The notes: generated from the sequence alone by a model not told the origin. Counted from the stretch's first letter, positions 36,498-44,454 are shown. The stretch is 64,000 nt of DNA from Belliella pelovolcani (GCF_900156785.1 NZ_FTOP01000004.1:62001-126000), one strand, 5' to 3'. A program made the numbers and translations.

Positions 36498-36590
36498 AGT
36501 CAACAGCCACTAGCCAAAATCCCTGATAGATGAATGCATCAATCAGGGATTTTTTTGAGGGCTTTTGGCTAGTGGGCTAAATGTTAGCGG
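36498..36590 (-). repeat. Short attC-like hairpin S2b
   Basis: GTCAAC on the left and TGTTAGCGG on the right enclose a strong dyad: ACTAGCCAAAA pairs with TTTTGGCTAGT, and inside it ATCCCTGAT pairs with ATCAGGGAT, with T7 after the inner stem. About 85 bp, shorter than the other sites. It could double as an intrinsic terminator for the transposase unit. Confidence 0.6.
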
Positions 36591-36631
36591 TTCGGGCTCT
36601 TCTTCAGTCGTTATGTTTACATTTATGTTAT

Positions 36632-37354
36632 TCAATTTCGGTCATTTAATTTTACTCCAAGTCTATCCGAAAGTCCTTTCACATATTCTTTATGTCCGTT
36701 TTTGATTTCAATGTTGTCATAATAGTCTTGAAATAATTTCTCAGCTTTTGCTCTGTCCCTGTGAAGTTCAATTAATGCAACGTCCAATTTTGCTCTTGGT
36801 GAACCACCTTCTAAATCTCCCAAATTTCTGCAAATCTTATCTCGGTTTTCAAAGTTGTCAAGCCAATCAAGTCCGTGTGAACTTAGTCCGTCAATAACTT
36901 CTTTTGCTGTTTTATTATTATCGTCTGAAATTGTCCACCAATGGTCTTGTTTAATAGTCAAATGGGTCAGCCTTTCTCTAATTTGGCAGTCATAGTCTTG
37001 ATAAATGTCTTTTGGTTTATTGTGGCTTTCAAGTTCATAAATCTCTTTAACCATAACTCCTAAATTGATTGTGAACTTGCCATAATAGTTTTCCCTAAAT
37101 CCTGGGATTACATACTTGTCGCCAAATTCGTATCTACCGCTCTGGATATTGATTACTTGATAAATTCCGTCTTCTGTCTGTCTATTAAACGTTCGCCCCT
37201 TTTTCTTAAATCCTAAAGGTTTCAAGAAATGATAAATTTCTCTTTGTATGCTGTCCAAATGAGATTTCATCTCGTCCTTATTAGGCAAAGTCTGTTTCCC
37301 TGATTTCTCGTCAGTCAATTTTGAGTTGTTTTTTAAGAAGTCAAAAATTCCCAT
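36632..37354 (-). CDS. DUF4304-type protein (cassette cargo)
   Basis: A 240-residue protein. After an N-terminal MGIFDFLKNN segment, residues about 30-190 match the DUF4304 pattern: LKPLGFKKKGRTFNRQ, VINIQSGRYEFGDKY, GKFTINLGVMVKEIYEL, RERLTHLTIKQDHWW. The function of DUF4304 is unknown; members are frequent in integron cassettes and near toxin systems. The unit starts at GTTAGCGGT and ends ACCGCTAAC, a 9-bp private repeat. Confidence 0.7.
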   Translation of the reverse strand: MGIFDFLKNNSKLTDEKSGKQTLPNKDEMKSHLDSIQREIYHFLKPLGFKKKGRTFNRQTEDGIYQVINIQSGRYEFGDKYVIPGFRENYYGKFTINLGVMVKEIYELESHNKPKDIYQDYDCQIRERLTHLTIKQDHWWTISDDNNKTAKEVIDGLSSHGLDWLDNFENRDKICRNLGDLEGGSPRAKLDVALIELHRDRAKAEKLFQDYYDNIEIKNGHKEYVKGLSDRLGVKLNDRN

Positions 37355-37393
37355 TTGTTGTTTCTCTTCTATTTTTGGTGTCGTCTTTTAGCC

Positions 37394-37534
37394 TGACCGC
37401 TAACGTGTCGCAGATAAGAAACGTGGGGCGTTTCGGAGCGAATACCTGTCTGTTACAACAAAAGTTTGTTCGAGGCACAAACCTTTCTTTTACCACTGAC
37501 CGCCCCATGTTTTCTTAGGTGCTGTTGGCACACG
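37394..37534 (-). repeat. attC-like dyad S3
   Basis: Left GACCGCTAACG, right TGTTGGCACACG. Arms TAAGAAACGTGGGGCG and CGCCCCATGTTTTCTTA pair with one bulge. Confidence 0.8.
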
Positions 37535-37543
37535 TTTTATTTA

Positions 37544-38035
37544 TTATTTTATTACAATCGTTTCATTCTTCTTTTTAAAGAGGCTTTCGTCATTGAACTT
37601 TTCACGTCCGACAATTGGATCTAATCCAACAATTTTTACTCCATATTCAACAGGATCAGACATTTGTATGGCAGTCGTTCCTGTCCAAATGACCGCAGTT
37701 GGTTTGTACATATCTCCATAAAAGAAGATTTCGAAATAGTAGTCTTTTCCAGGTTCTGGCTTGAAAGTTATTGATTCGTCAGTTTCCTTGTTCATCAGTT
37801 TATACAAACCAGAAACTGTTACAGAATCTCGAGTCGAGACTTCATAAATTAGTCTTTGTGCATTTTTTAGCTTTCCAATGACTGAGTCGTTCGTTATTAC
37901 ATTCACTTTCACCCACTTTCCATAAAGTCGATCTGTTCTAAAAAAATGTAAAGTAGATGATTCATATTCTTTCTGAGCATACGATTGACTAATAGCCAAA
38001 AGACTTAGAAGAAATGTAATTATAATCGGTTTCAT
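37544..38035 (-). CDS. Secreted protein, hypothetical (cassette cargo)
   Basis: I use the ATG at 38035 (MKPIIITFLLSLLAISQSYAQ), which begins a good signal peptide; the longer frame to 38056 would run into dyad S4. The 163-residue product has a beta-rich body with FRTDRLYGKWVKVNV, FKPEPGKDYYFEIFFYGD and a DPIVGREKFNDESLF tail. No family is recognised. The body suggests a periplasmic or surface Ig-like or lipocalin-like domain, which is a guess. The stop lies about 10 bp from the S3 core, tight as in integron cassettes. Confidence 0.65.
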   Translation of the reverse strand: MKPIIITFLLSLLAISQSYAQKEYESSTLHFFRTDRLYGKWVKVNVITNDSVIGKLKNAQRLIYEVSTRDSVTVSGLYKLMNKETDESITFKPEPGKDYYFEIFFYGDMYKPTAVIWTGTTAIQMSDPVEYGVKIVGLDPIVGREKFNDESLFKKKNETIVIK

Positions 38036-38047
38036 ATTTTTCTTAAT

Positions 38048-38186
38048 GTGTGCCAACGTTTTGCGTGTATGAGAAGTAGCGGATTAAAAGGCACTTCACT
38101 TTCAGCTTGGCACTGACTTCTATTAAAAGCACTGACCTTTGATTTAGTACTAAACCCGCTATTTTTCATACACGCTGTTAGTGGTT
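38048..38186 (-). repeat. attC-like dyad S4
   Basis: Left GTGTGCCAACG, right TGTTAGTGGTT. Arms GCGTGTATGAGAAGTAGCGG and CCGCTATTTTTCATACACGC pair throughout with two G-U pairs. Very similar to S5. Confidence 0.85.
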
Positions 38187-38974
38187 GTTATTTTTTTTCC
38201 ATTTTTAAATTCATTTTGTCCATCTGAACCGATTCCGTTCATTCGATTTATTATAAAACTATCAGATTCAGCGTCTTCAAGAACAGAAGTTTTATAATAC
38301 ACTCTGTATTTATCTTTCGAATAGCCTAAATCTAATATTTCAAAAGTTTCATATTCAATATTCTCTAGTGCTTGTCCTTGATAGTAATATCTATTTTTAT
38401 CTTTTTGCCATTGTGAGTCAACTATTTTAAATGTTTCAGAATGACTGTTTTTAATCCGTTCTTTTCCTTTAAATGCAGTTTCATTATCCTTTCCATAATG
38501 ACAACCTAAATATTCAAAAGTCAATGGGTCTGCTTTGAAGATAGTATCTCGATAAAATACCGCATTATCTTTAATTTTATATGTGTTACAAAATCCAATA
38601 TACCCTGCTTCTTTTCTTTTTTGATTCTCTAATATTCTGTCTTTTTTAAATTTCTGGGATGAATTATATTGGTCAATAAAAAAGTAAGAAAGGCTACTAA
38701 TCATCAATATTGGCAGTGCATATCCTACAAGATTATATTTTTTATAAAGTCTGGCATTCAGTTCAAAAAAAAGAAACAAATAAAGAGGGTATAAATTTAC
38801 TCCGAAAAAAAGTAACCAAACTAACATTGGATTTGCGTTAGGGTCATCAAAAAAGAATATTGACATATAAAATATCAATGGCCAAAAAAGTGTTGGAATT
38901 AGAATAATCCAATTCATCAACTTAAATTTCCTTGGTAATTCTTTCGAAAATGATATTAATTTAAATTTCTGCAT
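38159..38974 (-). CDS. DKNYY-family membrane protein (cassette cargo)
   Basis: A 271-residue protein with about three to four N-terminal membrane helices (24-44, 52-70, 83-100), then a soluble part with DKNYY-like repeats: KIKDNAVFYRDTIF, WQKDKNRYYYQGQALE and YSKDKYRVYYKTSVLE. DKNYY domains are of unknown function, common in Bacteroidota and Fusobacteria. The last codons (TTTNSVYEK and the stop) lie inside dyad S4, as happens in genuine gene cassettes. Private repeat of the unit: GTTAGTGGTT / AACCACTAAC. Confidence 0.75.
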   Translation of the reverse strand: MQKFKLISFSKELPRKFKLMNWIILIPTLFWPLIFYMSIFFFDDPNANPMLVWLLFFGVNLYPLYLFLFFELNARLYKKYNLVGYALPILMISSLSYFFIDQYNSSQKFKKDRILENQKRKEAGYIGFCNTYKIKDNAVFYRDTIFKADPLTFEYLGCHYGKDNETAFKGKERIKNSHSETFKIVDSQWQKDKNRYYYQGQALENIEYETFEILDLGYSKDKYRVYYKTSVLEDAESDSFIINRMNGIGSDGQNEFKNGKKITTTNSVYEK

Positions 38975-38987
38975 ACGTTTTTATAAT

Positions 38988-39127
38988 AACCACTAACGTT
39001 TTGCGTGTATGAGAAGTAGCGGATTAAAAAGCACTTAACTTTCAGTTTAATACTGACTCTTATTAAAAGCACTAACCGTTGATTTAGCACTGAACCCGCT
39101 ATTTCTTATACACGCTGTTGTGGTGTC
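38988..39127 (-). repeat. attC-like dyad S5
   Basis: Left AACCACTAACG, right TGTTGTGGTG. Arms GCGTGTATGAGAAGTAGCGG and CCGCTATTTCTTATACACGC pair over 20 bp with two G-U pairs; spacers next to the cores are asymmetric (TTTT versus T). Confidence 0.85.
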
Positions 39128-39134
39128 GTATTTT

Positions 39135-39797
39135 TTAATTCATAAATTTTGTCATTATTCCCAATTGCAATAGCATAAATCCGCTTATTATCATTGCAAA
39201 AATTGCAAATTTCTTTATATCACTCAATTCTCGTCCTTCCTTTAAAATCAGTCGCCTAAAGTCAGACGAAATCAGACTAAAAAGTGCAGTCAAAAATAAA
39301 AGTCCAATAGCTGTCAAAACACCATTTCCAATTGGAAATCCTTCTCTGTCGCCAAGAAAAAATGGAACGATGTCGGTTAGAAAAAGTAAGTTCCATACTA
39401 CTATTGCTCCAATGGCAAATCCTTTTTTAATAGGAAATCCACCTTTCGATTGTTTTTCTATTATTGTTCTTTCAATCTTCTGATTTGTTTGATTTTCATT
39501 ACTTAAAAATCCCGTTTCCTTAATTTGTCGAACGACAGAGTTTGGGTCTTTAAAAGTCCAAAAAATAACTCGTTCTTTATAGTTAGCAACTTTGTGATTT
39601 ATTTTTATTCCTTGTCCAATTATTGGAATCATTGTATAAGGTTCGATTGAAATAATGTCGGCTGGTTGAAAGGTCAGGTTACCGACAATAGAAGCATTTA
39701 ATTCCAATCTGTCCTTATTCACTTTTAGAGTCGCAAATGGAATTGACGCATTAGCCATTCCAATTCTTGCTCCACCTGTTAATTGTAATTCGTTCAT
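39135..39797 (-). CDS. Membrane protein, hypothetical (cassette cargo)
   Basis: Start taken at 39797 (MNELQLTGGARIGMANASIPF) because the longer frame to 39890 reads through dyad S6. The 220-residue protein has a soluble N-terminal half with a PH-like beta pattern (ATLKVNKDRLELNASIVGNL, FQPADIISIEPY) and three C-terminal membrane helices (about 125-150, 158-178, 195-217). No specific family is recognised. Private repeat of the unit: GTTGTGGTG / CACCACAAC. Confidence 0.7.
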   Translation of the reverse strand: MNELQLTGGARIGMANASIPFATLKVNKDRLELNASIVGNLTFQPADIISIEPYTMIPIIGQGIKINHKVANYKERVIFWTFKDPNSVVRQIKETGFLSNENQTNQKIERTIIEKQSKGGFPIKKGFAIGAIVVWNLLFLTDIVPFFLGDREGFPIGNGVLTAIGLLFLTALFSLISSDFRRLILKEGRELSDIKKFAIFAMIISGFMLLQLGIMTKFMN

Positions 39798-39824
39798 TTT
39801 GTTTTTAGTCGGTTTTTCAATATG

Positions 39825-39961
39825 CACCACAACGGTCAAGTATAAGCGTAGTGCGGGATTTCGGAGCAATTCACTGTCCGCCCACCACAAAGTTTCTTAG
39901 GAGCAAAAATGCTCAAATTTAGCAGTTCAGCCCGCATTACGCTTATACAATGTTGGCGGTA
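39825..39961 (-). repeat. attC-like dyad S6
   Basis: Left CACCACAACG, right TGTTGGCGGTA. Arms TATAAGCGTAGTGCGGG and CCCGCATTACGCTTATA pair over 17 bp with one G-U. Confidence 0.85.
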
Positions 39962-39968
39962 GTTTTTT

Positions 39969-40739
39969 TTATTCAATTCTCCTTAATACCCCCTTTAATT
40001 TTGCTTCAACTCCAAGATTATCAAAAAGTTTTTCAGTCAATGTTAATGTCTTCTTGAAAGCTGTTTTAATATCTGTCGGATCTAATTCTGATGTTGTCTC
40101 CTGAAATAACGAATACCAATCTGGGTCTATGTCTTTTTCCAAGCTTTTTGTTGGACTTTCCCAATGTTTGGTTTGGTATGTTTCAATTCTTATTAACCAA
40201 AGTAAATATTTTTGAACATTTGATAAGCTTTGGTAAGCGTGAGCAAATTCCTGTCGTTTAATTAAGTTGCTTGTTGTAAGTAAAACATTCAACAATGATT
40301 GGCTCAACCACAGGATATTTTCATTTGTTGTTCGATCAGGTACTTTAGTTTTTATTTCTTTGAGCGTGTTAGTCAATAAATCTTCTTTATCTACTAAAAT
40401 CATCTTGTCAAAGTCGCTAAACTCTACCAAACCGTCCCACGATTTGATAACTTCCATTTGGTCGTTTGTCAAAAAATGAAACTCCCCCCTTATCATATTT
40501 TCAAAAATGGCAACTTCACTTCCATACTCGTTGGTAAAATATAATGCCAAAGGATGAATTTGGCTTACCCAATTTTCAGCGGAAAAATTTTCTTTATCCT
40601 TCAAGAAGATGTAGAATTCAATATCTGAATATTTGTCCCCTTCATTTTTGGTAAATGACCCGTACATAAATACGGCAGAAATATTTTTATCATTTTGAGC
40701 TATTGACTTTGTTTTGTCAATCATTTGTAACTGTGTCAT
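39969..40739 (-). CDS. Lincosamide nucleotidyltransferase-like protein (Lnu(F)-like), cassette cargo
   Basis: A 256-residue nucleotidyltransferase. The Pol-beta-type active site is FMYGSFTKNEGDKYSDIEFY: G27-S28 and the metal-binding D39/E41. Further similarity to Lnu(F)/LinG-type enzymes: EVAIFENMIRGEFHFL, NVLLTTSNLIKRQEFA, KYLLWLIRI and LEKDIDPDWYSLF. Such enzymes adenylylate lincomycin and clindamycin. lnu(F) is a known integron cassette, which fits the present context. Specificity cannot be told from sequence alone; overall identity to resistance enzymes seems moderate. Private repeat: GTTGGCGGTA / TACCGCCAAC. Confidence 0.75.
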   Translation of the reverse strand: MTQLQMIDKTKSIAQNDKNISAVFMYGSFTKNEGDKYSDIEFYIFLKDKENFSAENWVSQIHPLALYFTNEYGSEVAIFENMIRGEFHFLTNDQMEVIKSWDGLVEFSDFDKMILVDKEDLLTNTLKEIKTKVPDRTTNENILWLSQSLLNVLLTTSNLIKRQEFAHAYQSLSNVQKYLLWLIRIETYQTKHWESPTKSLEKDIDPDWYSLFQETTSELDPTDIKTAFKKTLTLTEKLFDNLGVEAKLKGVLRRIE

Positions 40740-40874
40740 TTTCTAATTTTTTAATATTAACAATCGCCCTTTCTACTTTGCGTATTAAAGGATATTTCAA
40801 TTCTTATTCTATCTTACAGTTACTTATAGCTTCATTTTCTTGAATGTTTTTCGTTGTTAATTGTTTCTTCAAAT

Positions 40875-41012
40875 TACCGCCAACGGTCCTCAGCTTGGAG
40901 ACGGCGGGCATTCGGAGCCGTTCTCTTCCAACCTGCTCCTAACTTCTTAAAGATACTAAACTTTCTGTTTACTCGGAACCGCCCGCTGTATCCAAGGTGA
41001 TGTTACCTGCTG
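40875..41012 (-). repeat. attC-like dyad S7
   Basis: Left TACCGCCAACG, right TGTTACCTGC. Arms CTTGGAGACGGCGGGC and GCCCGCTGTATCCAAG. Nearly identical inside to S1, about 10 kb away. Confidence 0.85.
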
Positions 41013-41932
41013 GCTTCTTTTTGTTCAACTAGCCAAATCAACAAATCATCATTATCGACAATACTCCATGAATGAGGGTGTCTATTATTATAAGGTTTTC
41101 TATATCCCTTGTTATTCGTTACTATTAACTCTGCTCTGTTATTTCCAAGTCTGTTAAGCTCGTTTATCATTGCTGAACAATCAGGTCCGTTGATATTAGA
41201 AAAATCAAAATTCCTTTCTTTAAGCCACCAGTCTACATCAGGCTCTGTATAAATTCTTAAAGGAATATTTCCAAACTTTTTCACCGCTGTTTGATTATGG
41301 TCAGAGAATGAATATGGAGAAATATCATAGAAATGTGATATAGACGTTTCAGGTGTACCATTGAACTCTTTCTCAATTCTTTGCACCATGTATACATTTT
41401 CTTGACTCGGTTCTTTATCAAGAGAAAGTCTAATATCTCTCTTACTAGAATTATAAAACCTTTCAAAATCCAAAGGAGGGTCAACGGCAAATACTGCGAC
41501 TGGTTTAACTATTGCATCCTGTGCGTATTTTATTGCACAACTTCCACCAATAGAAAATCCTCCAATGTAAAATGGAAGTCCTGATAGCTTGTGCTTATTT
41601 GTTACATCTTGAATTATATTATTCAACGACTCTTGGCTTAGATTATCAACTCCAAATGATTGAACACCATCATGGAATGTTGGGATAATTGTTAACAACC
41701 CTTTTTGGGCAGTTTTAATAGGCAAATCGGTTTGCTCTAAGGTTCTTTCCGCAGATTGTCCAAATCCAGGAATTATAAAGATTAATCCAGTAATTGGTTT
41801 ATTATCTGGATAAATAATGGTGTAATTATTTCGTGTTGAGTCACTTTGGTCCAAGAATACAACCTCAATTTTTTGACCAAACACATTAATTAGAAAAAAA
41901 CAACTTAATAGAGTCAATTTAATTTTTAGCAT
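41003..41932 (-). CDS. Secreted alpha/beta hydrolase, probable esterase (cassette cargo)
   Basis: A 309-residue protein with a signal peptide (to FGQ, residue 20). IFIIPGFGQS forms the oxyanion-side loop, GGFSIGGS gives nucleophile S127, and FAVDPPLDFERF and RHPHSWS supply candidate acid and histidine residues. The fold resembles esterase D or putative lipoprotein hydrolases; substrate unknown. The stop lies in dyad S7. Private repeat: GTTACCTGC / GCAGGTAAC. Confidence 0.8.
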   Translation of the reverse strand: MLKIKLTLLSCFFLINVFGQKIEVVFLDQSDSTRNNYTIIYPDNKPITGLIFIIPGFGQSAERTLEQTDLPIKTAQKGLLTIIPTFHDGVQSFGVDNLSQESLNNIIQDVTNKHKLSGLPFYIGGFSIGGSCAIKYAQDAIVKPVAVFAVDPPLDFERFYNSSKRDIRLSLDKEPSQENVYMVQRIEKEFNGTPETSISHFYDISPYSFSDHNQTAVKKFGNIPLRIYTEPDVDWWLKERNFDFSNINGPDCSAMINELNRLGNNRAELIVTNNKGYRKPYNNRHPHSWSIVDNDDLLIWLVEQKEASR

Positions 41933-41950
41933 AGTTTAGTTTTTTTGCTT

Positions 41951-42087
41951 GCAGGTAACGGTTAGTATATGAAAAGTAGGCGATTTCGAAGCACTGAACT
42001 TTCGGTTAAACACAAAGTTTGATACGAGCCAAAAGCCTTGGTTTTATTACTGTTTCGCCTATTTTTTATATACATTGTTACCCACAG
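41951..42087 (-). repeat. attC-like dyad S8
   Basis: Left GCAGGTAACG, right TGTTACCCACAG. Arms GTATATGAAAAGTAGGCG and CGCCTATTTTTTATATAC pair over 18 bp with G-U pairs. Confidence 0.85.
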
Positions 42088-42120
42088 GCTTTTTTATTCT
42101 TTTTAATTCAGAATTTTTAT

Positions 42121-42128
42121 TATCTTTG
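42121..42128 (+). promoter_or_regulatory. -7 promoter box (TAnnTTTG) for the SulP gene
   Basis: TATCTTTG is an exact match to the Bacteroidota -7 consensus. It would start transcription near 42133-42135, giving an about 180-nt leader before SulP. A cargo gene with its own promoter explains how it can lie against the array direction. Confidence 0.6.
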
Positions 42129-42139
42129 CAACTTCAAAA

Positions 42140-42196
42140 ATGGCAAATACAATTACAATATATAATTTCAATCTTCCTGCGGTTACTCCGCCCTGA
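42140..42196 (+). CDS. Leader peptide candidate upstream of SulP
   Basis: An 18-codon frame, MANTITIYNFNLPAVTPP then stop, beginning only a few bases after the predicted transcription start. It ends in Pro-Pro-stop, a context known to stall ribosomes. The DNA CTCCGCCCT at its end is repeated 25 bp downstream (42186-42194 and 42211-42219), the second copy leading into a small CTCTTTTAGAG hairpin. This suggests translational attenuation of the transporter. It could also be a chance frame. Confidence 0.45.
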   Translation: MANTITIYNFNLPAVTPP

Positions 42197-42313
42197 AATT
42201 TAGTGCTTTTTTTCTCCGCCCTCTTTTAGAGGTAAACTTACTAAAATCTATTTAAACAAACTGACGTCATTGGTATTATTGCCAAGTGGACTCGCTTTTT
42301 AACAAAAATATTA

Positions 42314-43888
42314 ATGAATAAATACGCACGACTTTATCGTCAAAAATCAAAACAAGAATATAAAAAAGTAATTAACTTATTTAGTAAAAGTTCTGAAAAA
42401 AGTGCCAAAACAGAGATTTTATCGGGCTTAACAGTAGCTTTGGCTTTAATTCCTGAAGCTGTTGCTTTTGCTTTAATTGCAGGATTATCTCCGCTCACAG
42501 GTCTTTATGCAGCTTTCGTAGTTGGATTAATCACGTCAATTTTTGGTGGACGACCTGGAATGATTTCAGGTGCAACAGGTGCTGTTGCGGTGGTAATTGT
42601 GGCTTTGGCTATTTCTCACGGTCCCGAATATATATTTGCAACTGTAGTCTTGGCAGGTATTATTCAAGTTCTGGCAGGTGTATTCAAATTGGGTAAGTTA
42701 ATGCGATTGGTTCCACATCCTGTAATTTTTGGATTTGTTAATGGTCTGGCAGTCATAATATTTATGTCGCAACTCGACCAATTTAAAGATGCGTCAGGAA
42801 GTTGGTTAACTGGTCAGTCGATGTACATTATTTTAGGGTTGGTCTTGCTAACAATGCTAATTATTTGGGGATTGCCAAAATTGACCAAAGTTATTCCTGC
42901 TTCTTTAGTTGCCATTCTTGCTGTTTTTGGGATTGTTGTTGGATTTGGGATTGATACAAAAACCGTTGGTGATATTGCATCTATCCAAGGTGGTTTTCCA
43001 CCGTTTCACATTCCAAGTGTTCCTTTCACCTTTGAAACATTTGCTTTGATATTTCCATATGCTGCAATTATGGCTGGTGTAGGATTGATAGAGAGTTTAC
43101 TAACGCTCAATATTATTGATGAAATTACCGAAACACGTGGAAGAGGGAACAAAGAAGCTGTTGCTCAAGGTGCTGCAAATATTTTTTCAGGTTTCTTTTC
43201 TGGAATGGGTGGTTGTGCAATGTTAGGGCAAAGTCTTATTAATATTTCCAATGGTGCAAGAGCAAGGCTGTCTGGAATTGTGGCTGCTGTGGCACTATTA
43301 GCATTTGTAATGTTTGGTGCTGGTTTGATTGAGCAATTACCTATGGCAGCTCTTACAGGTTTGATGATTATGGTCGCAATCGGAACTTTTGAGTGGGCAA
43401 GTTTGAAGACTTTTAATAAAATGCCTAAATCTGATATTTTCGTTATGGTTGTCGTAACGCTGGTTACAGTTTTCTTGCACAATTTGGCTTTAGCTGTTAT
43501 TGTCGGTGTTATTATAGCTGCATTGGTTTTTGCGTGGGATAATGCAAAACGTATTCGAGCAAGAAAGTCGATTGATGAGCAGGGAATTAAGCATTATGAA
43601 ATCTATGGGCCTTTATTTTTTGGTTCGGTAACAATGTTTAACGAAAAGTTTGATATTCTGAACGACCCACAGGAAGTCATCATTGATTTTAAGGAAAGTC
43701 GCGTTGTTGATATGTCAGCGATTGAAGCCCTTAATAAAATTACAGAACGTTATTTAAAAGTCGGAAAAAAAGTCCATTTGCGTCATTTAAGCCCTGACTG
43801 TATAACGCTACTACAAAATGCTGATGAAATTATTGATGTTAATATAATTGAAGACCCTAATTATAAAGTTGCAGTCGATAAGGTTTAA
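42314..43888 (+). CDS. SulP-family anion transporter with STAS domain (cassette cargo, reversed)
   Basis: A 524-residue SulP (SLC26-like) permease with about 12-14 membrane helices. Family blocks: EILSGLTVALALIPEAVAFA, GLYAAFVVGLI, GGRPGMISGATGAVAVV, and GMGGCAMLGQSLINISNGA. The C-terminal about 95 residues are a STAS domain (VIIDFKESRVVDMSAIEAL). SulP carriers move sulfate, bicarbonate or dicarboxylates; the close relatives of this short form include sodium-bicarbonate carriers, so the substrate is open. It is the only single cargo gene on the plus strand. Private repeat: GTTACCCAC / GTGGGTAAC. Confidence 0.92.
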   Translation: MNKYARLYRQKSKQEYKKVINLFSKSSEKSAKTEILSGLTVALALIPEAVAFALIAGLSPLTGLYAAFVVGLITSIFGGRPGMISGATGAVAVVIVALAISHGPEYIFATVVLAGIIQVLAGVFKLGKLMRLVPHPVIFGFVNGLAVIIFMSQLDQFKDASGSWLTGQSMYIILGLVLLTMLIIWGLPKLTKVIPASLVAILAVFGIVVGFGIDTKTVGDIASIQGGFPPFHIPSVPFTFETFALIFPYAAIMAGVGLIESLLTLNIIDEITETRGRGNKEAVAQGAANIFSGFFSGMGGCAMLGQSLINISNGARARLSGIVAAVALLAFVMFGAGLIEQLPMAALTGLMIMVAIGTFEWASLKTFNKMPKSDIFVMVVVTLVTVFLHNLALAVIVGVIIAALVFAWDNAKRIRARKSIDEQGIKHYEIYGPLFFGSVTMFNEKFDILNDPQEVIIDFKESRVVDMSAIEALNKITERYLKVGKKVHLRHLSPDCITLLQNADEIIDVNIIEDPNYKVAVDKV

Positions 43889-43911
43889 GGTTTACGGTTG
43901 TTTTTTCAGCT

Positions 43912-44050
43912 TGTGGGTAACGGTTTCGGGCTTGGCGAAGGTGGCGATTTTCACCACAAATGTTGATGCGGAGAACCAAATTTTGATTAACCACAAATGT
44001 GTCTGCGGAGCACTGAACCGCCACTTTTGCCAAACCCGTGTTATGTGCAT
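43912..44050 (-). repeat. attC-like dyad S9
   Basis: Left TTGTGGGTAACG, right TGTTATGTGCAT. Arms CGGGCTTGGCGAAGGTGGCG and CGCCACTTTTGCCAAACCCG pair. Contains two internal copies of ACCACAAATGT. Confidence 0.85.
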
Positions 44051-44058
44051 ACCCTTTA

Positions 44059-44454
44059 TTATCCTTTGTTTTTCCTGTGAAATTTATACCCTAAACCAAT
44101 TGTCCACACCCATTTGTCTGTGCTGTCGAAGTGAAAAAATGGTGCAATTAAAGCAAAGTTTTTATAGTCAATTCTTGGGGAAACTCCAAGTTTAGCACCT
44201 GTCTTTCCGTCCTTAATGTAGAAAGACGGTAAAGCACCAACACCCACTTTCCAATTGTCATTCAGTCTTAACATAAGACTTGGTCCGCCAACATTAAATG
44301 CGTAAAAGTCATTGCCTGCTGCAAAACCAAACATTCCTTCTAAACCAATATCCCATTTTGGATTTTCTTCTTCCTTTTTCACTTGTTCTTGGGCGTATGT
44401 CAATGTTGAAATGAGAAATGTCAATCCAAGTATTATTGCTTTTTTAAAATTCAT
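44059..44454 (-). CDS. Small outer-membrane beta-barrel-like protein (cassette cargo)
   Basis: I take the ATG at 44454 (MNFKKAIILGLTFLISTLTYAQ), which starts a signal peptide; the longer frame overlaps the SOD gene. The 131-residue product has alternating amphipathic strands (WDIGLEGMFGFAAGNDFYAF, PSLMLRLNDNWKVGVGALP, RIDYKNFALIAPFFHF, WVWTIGLGYKFH) ending in a barrel-like strand. It shares one unit with the SOD gene 11 bp upstream, making this a two-gene cassette. Function unknown. Confidence 0.65.
   Translation of the reverse strand: MNFKKAIILGLTFLISTLTYAQEQVKKEEENPKWDIGLEGMFGFAAGNDFYAFNVGGPSLMLRLNDNWKVGVGALPSFYIKDGKTGAKLGVSPRIDYKNFALIAPFFHFDSTDKWVWTIGLGYKFHRKNKG

Larger units (their letters stand above)
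34162..36504 (+). mobile_element. Tyrosine recombinase + IS91-like transposase unit (cassette-like)
   Basis: The left end GTTGAACTGACACCC and the right end (reverse complement GTTGACTGACATCCGC) form imperfect inverted repeats of about 25 bp. Inside are a tyrosine recombinase and an IS91-type transposase, a pair common in Bacteroidota. The right end is followed at once by a short attC-like hairpin (36498-36590) and the next core TGTT, so the unit obeys the cassette rule of the array (GTTGA...TCAAC-dyad-GTT). Alternatively it is an IS that landed beside S2. Genes are plus strand, opposite to most cargo. Confidence 0.7.

Noticed and set aside
34162..36504. Simple insertion of an IS91 element that destroys dyad S2
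   Set aside because: S2 is complete up to its right core TGTT, and the element ends next to a second dyad with its own GTT. The complementary ends fit a cassette better, though insertion beside S2 cannot be excluded.
36505..36583. Plain rho-independent terminator only
   Set aside because: The inner stem with T7 could terminate transcription, but the extra outer stem and the flanking AAC/GTT cores are not needed for that and match the dyad pattern.
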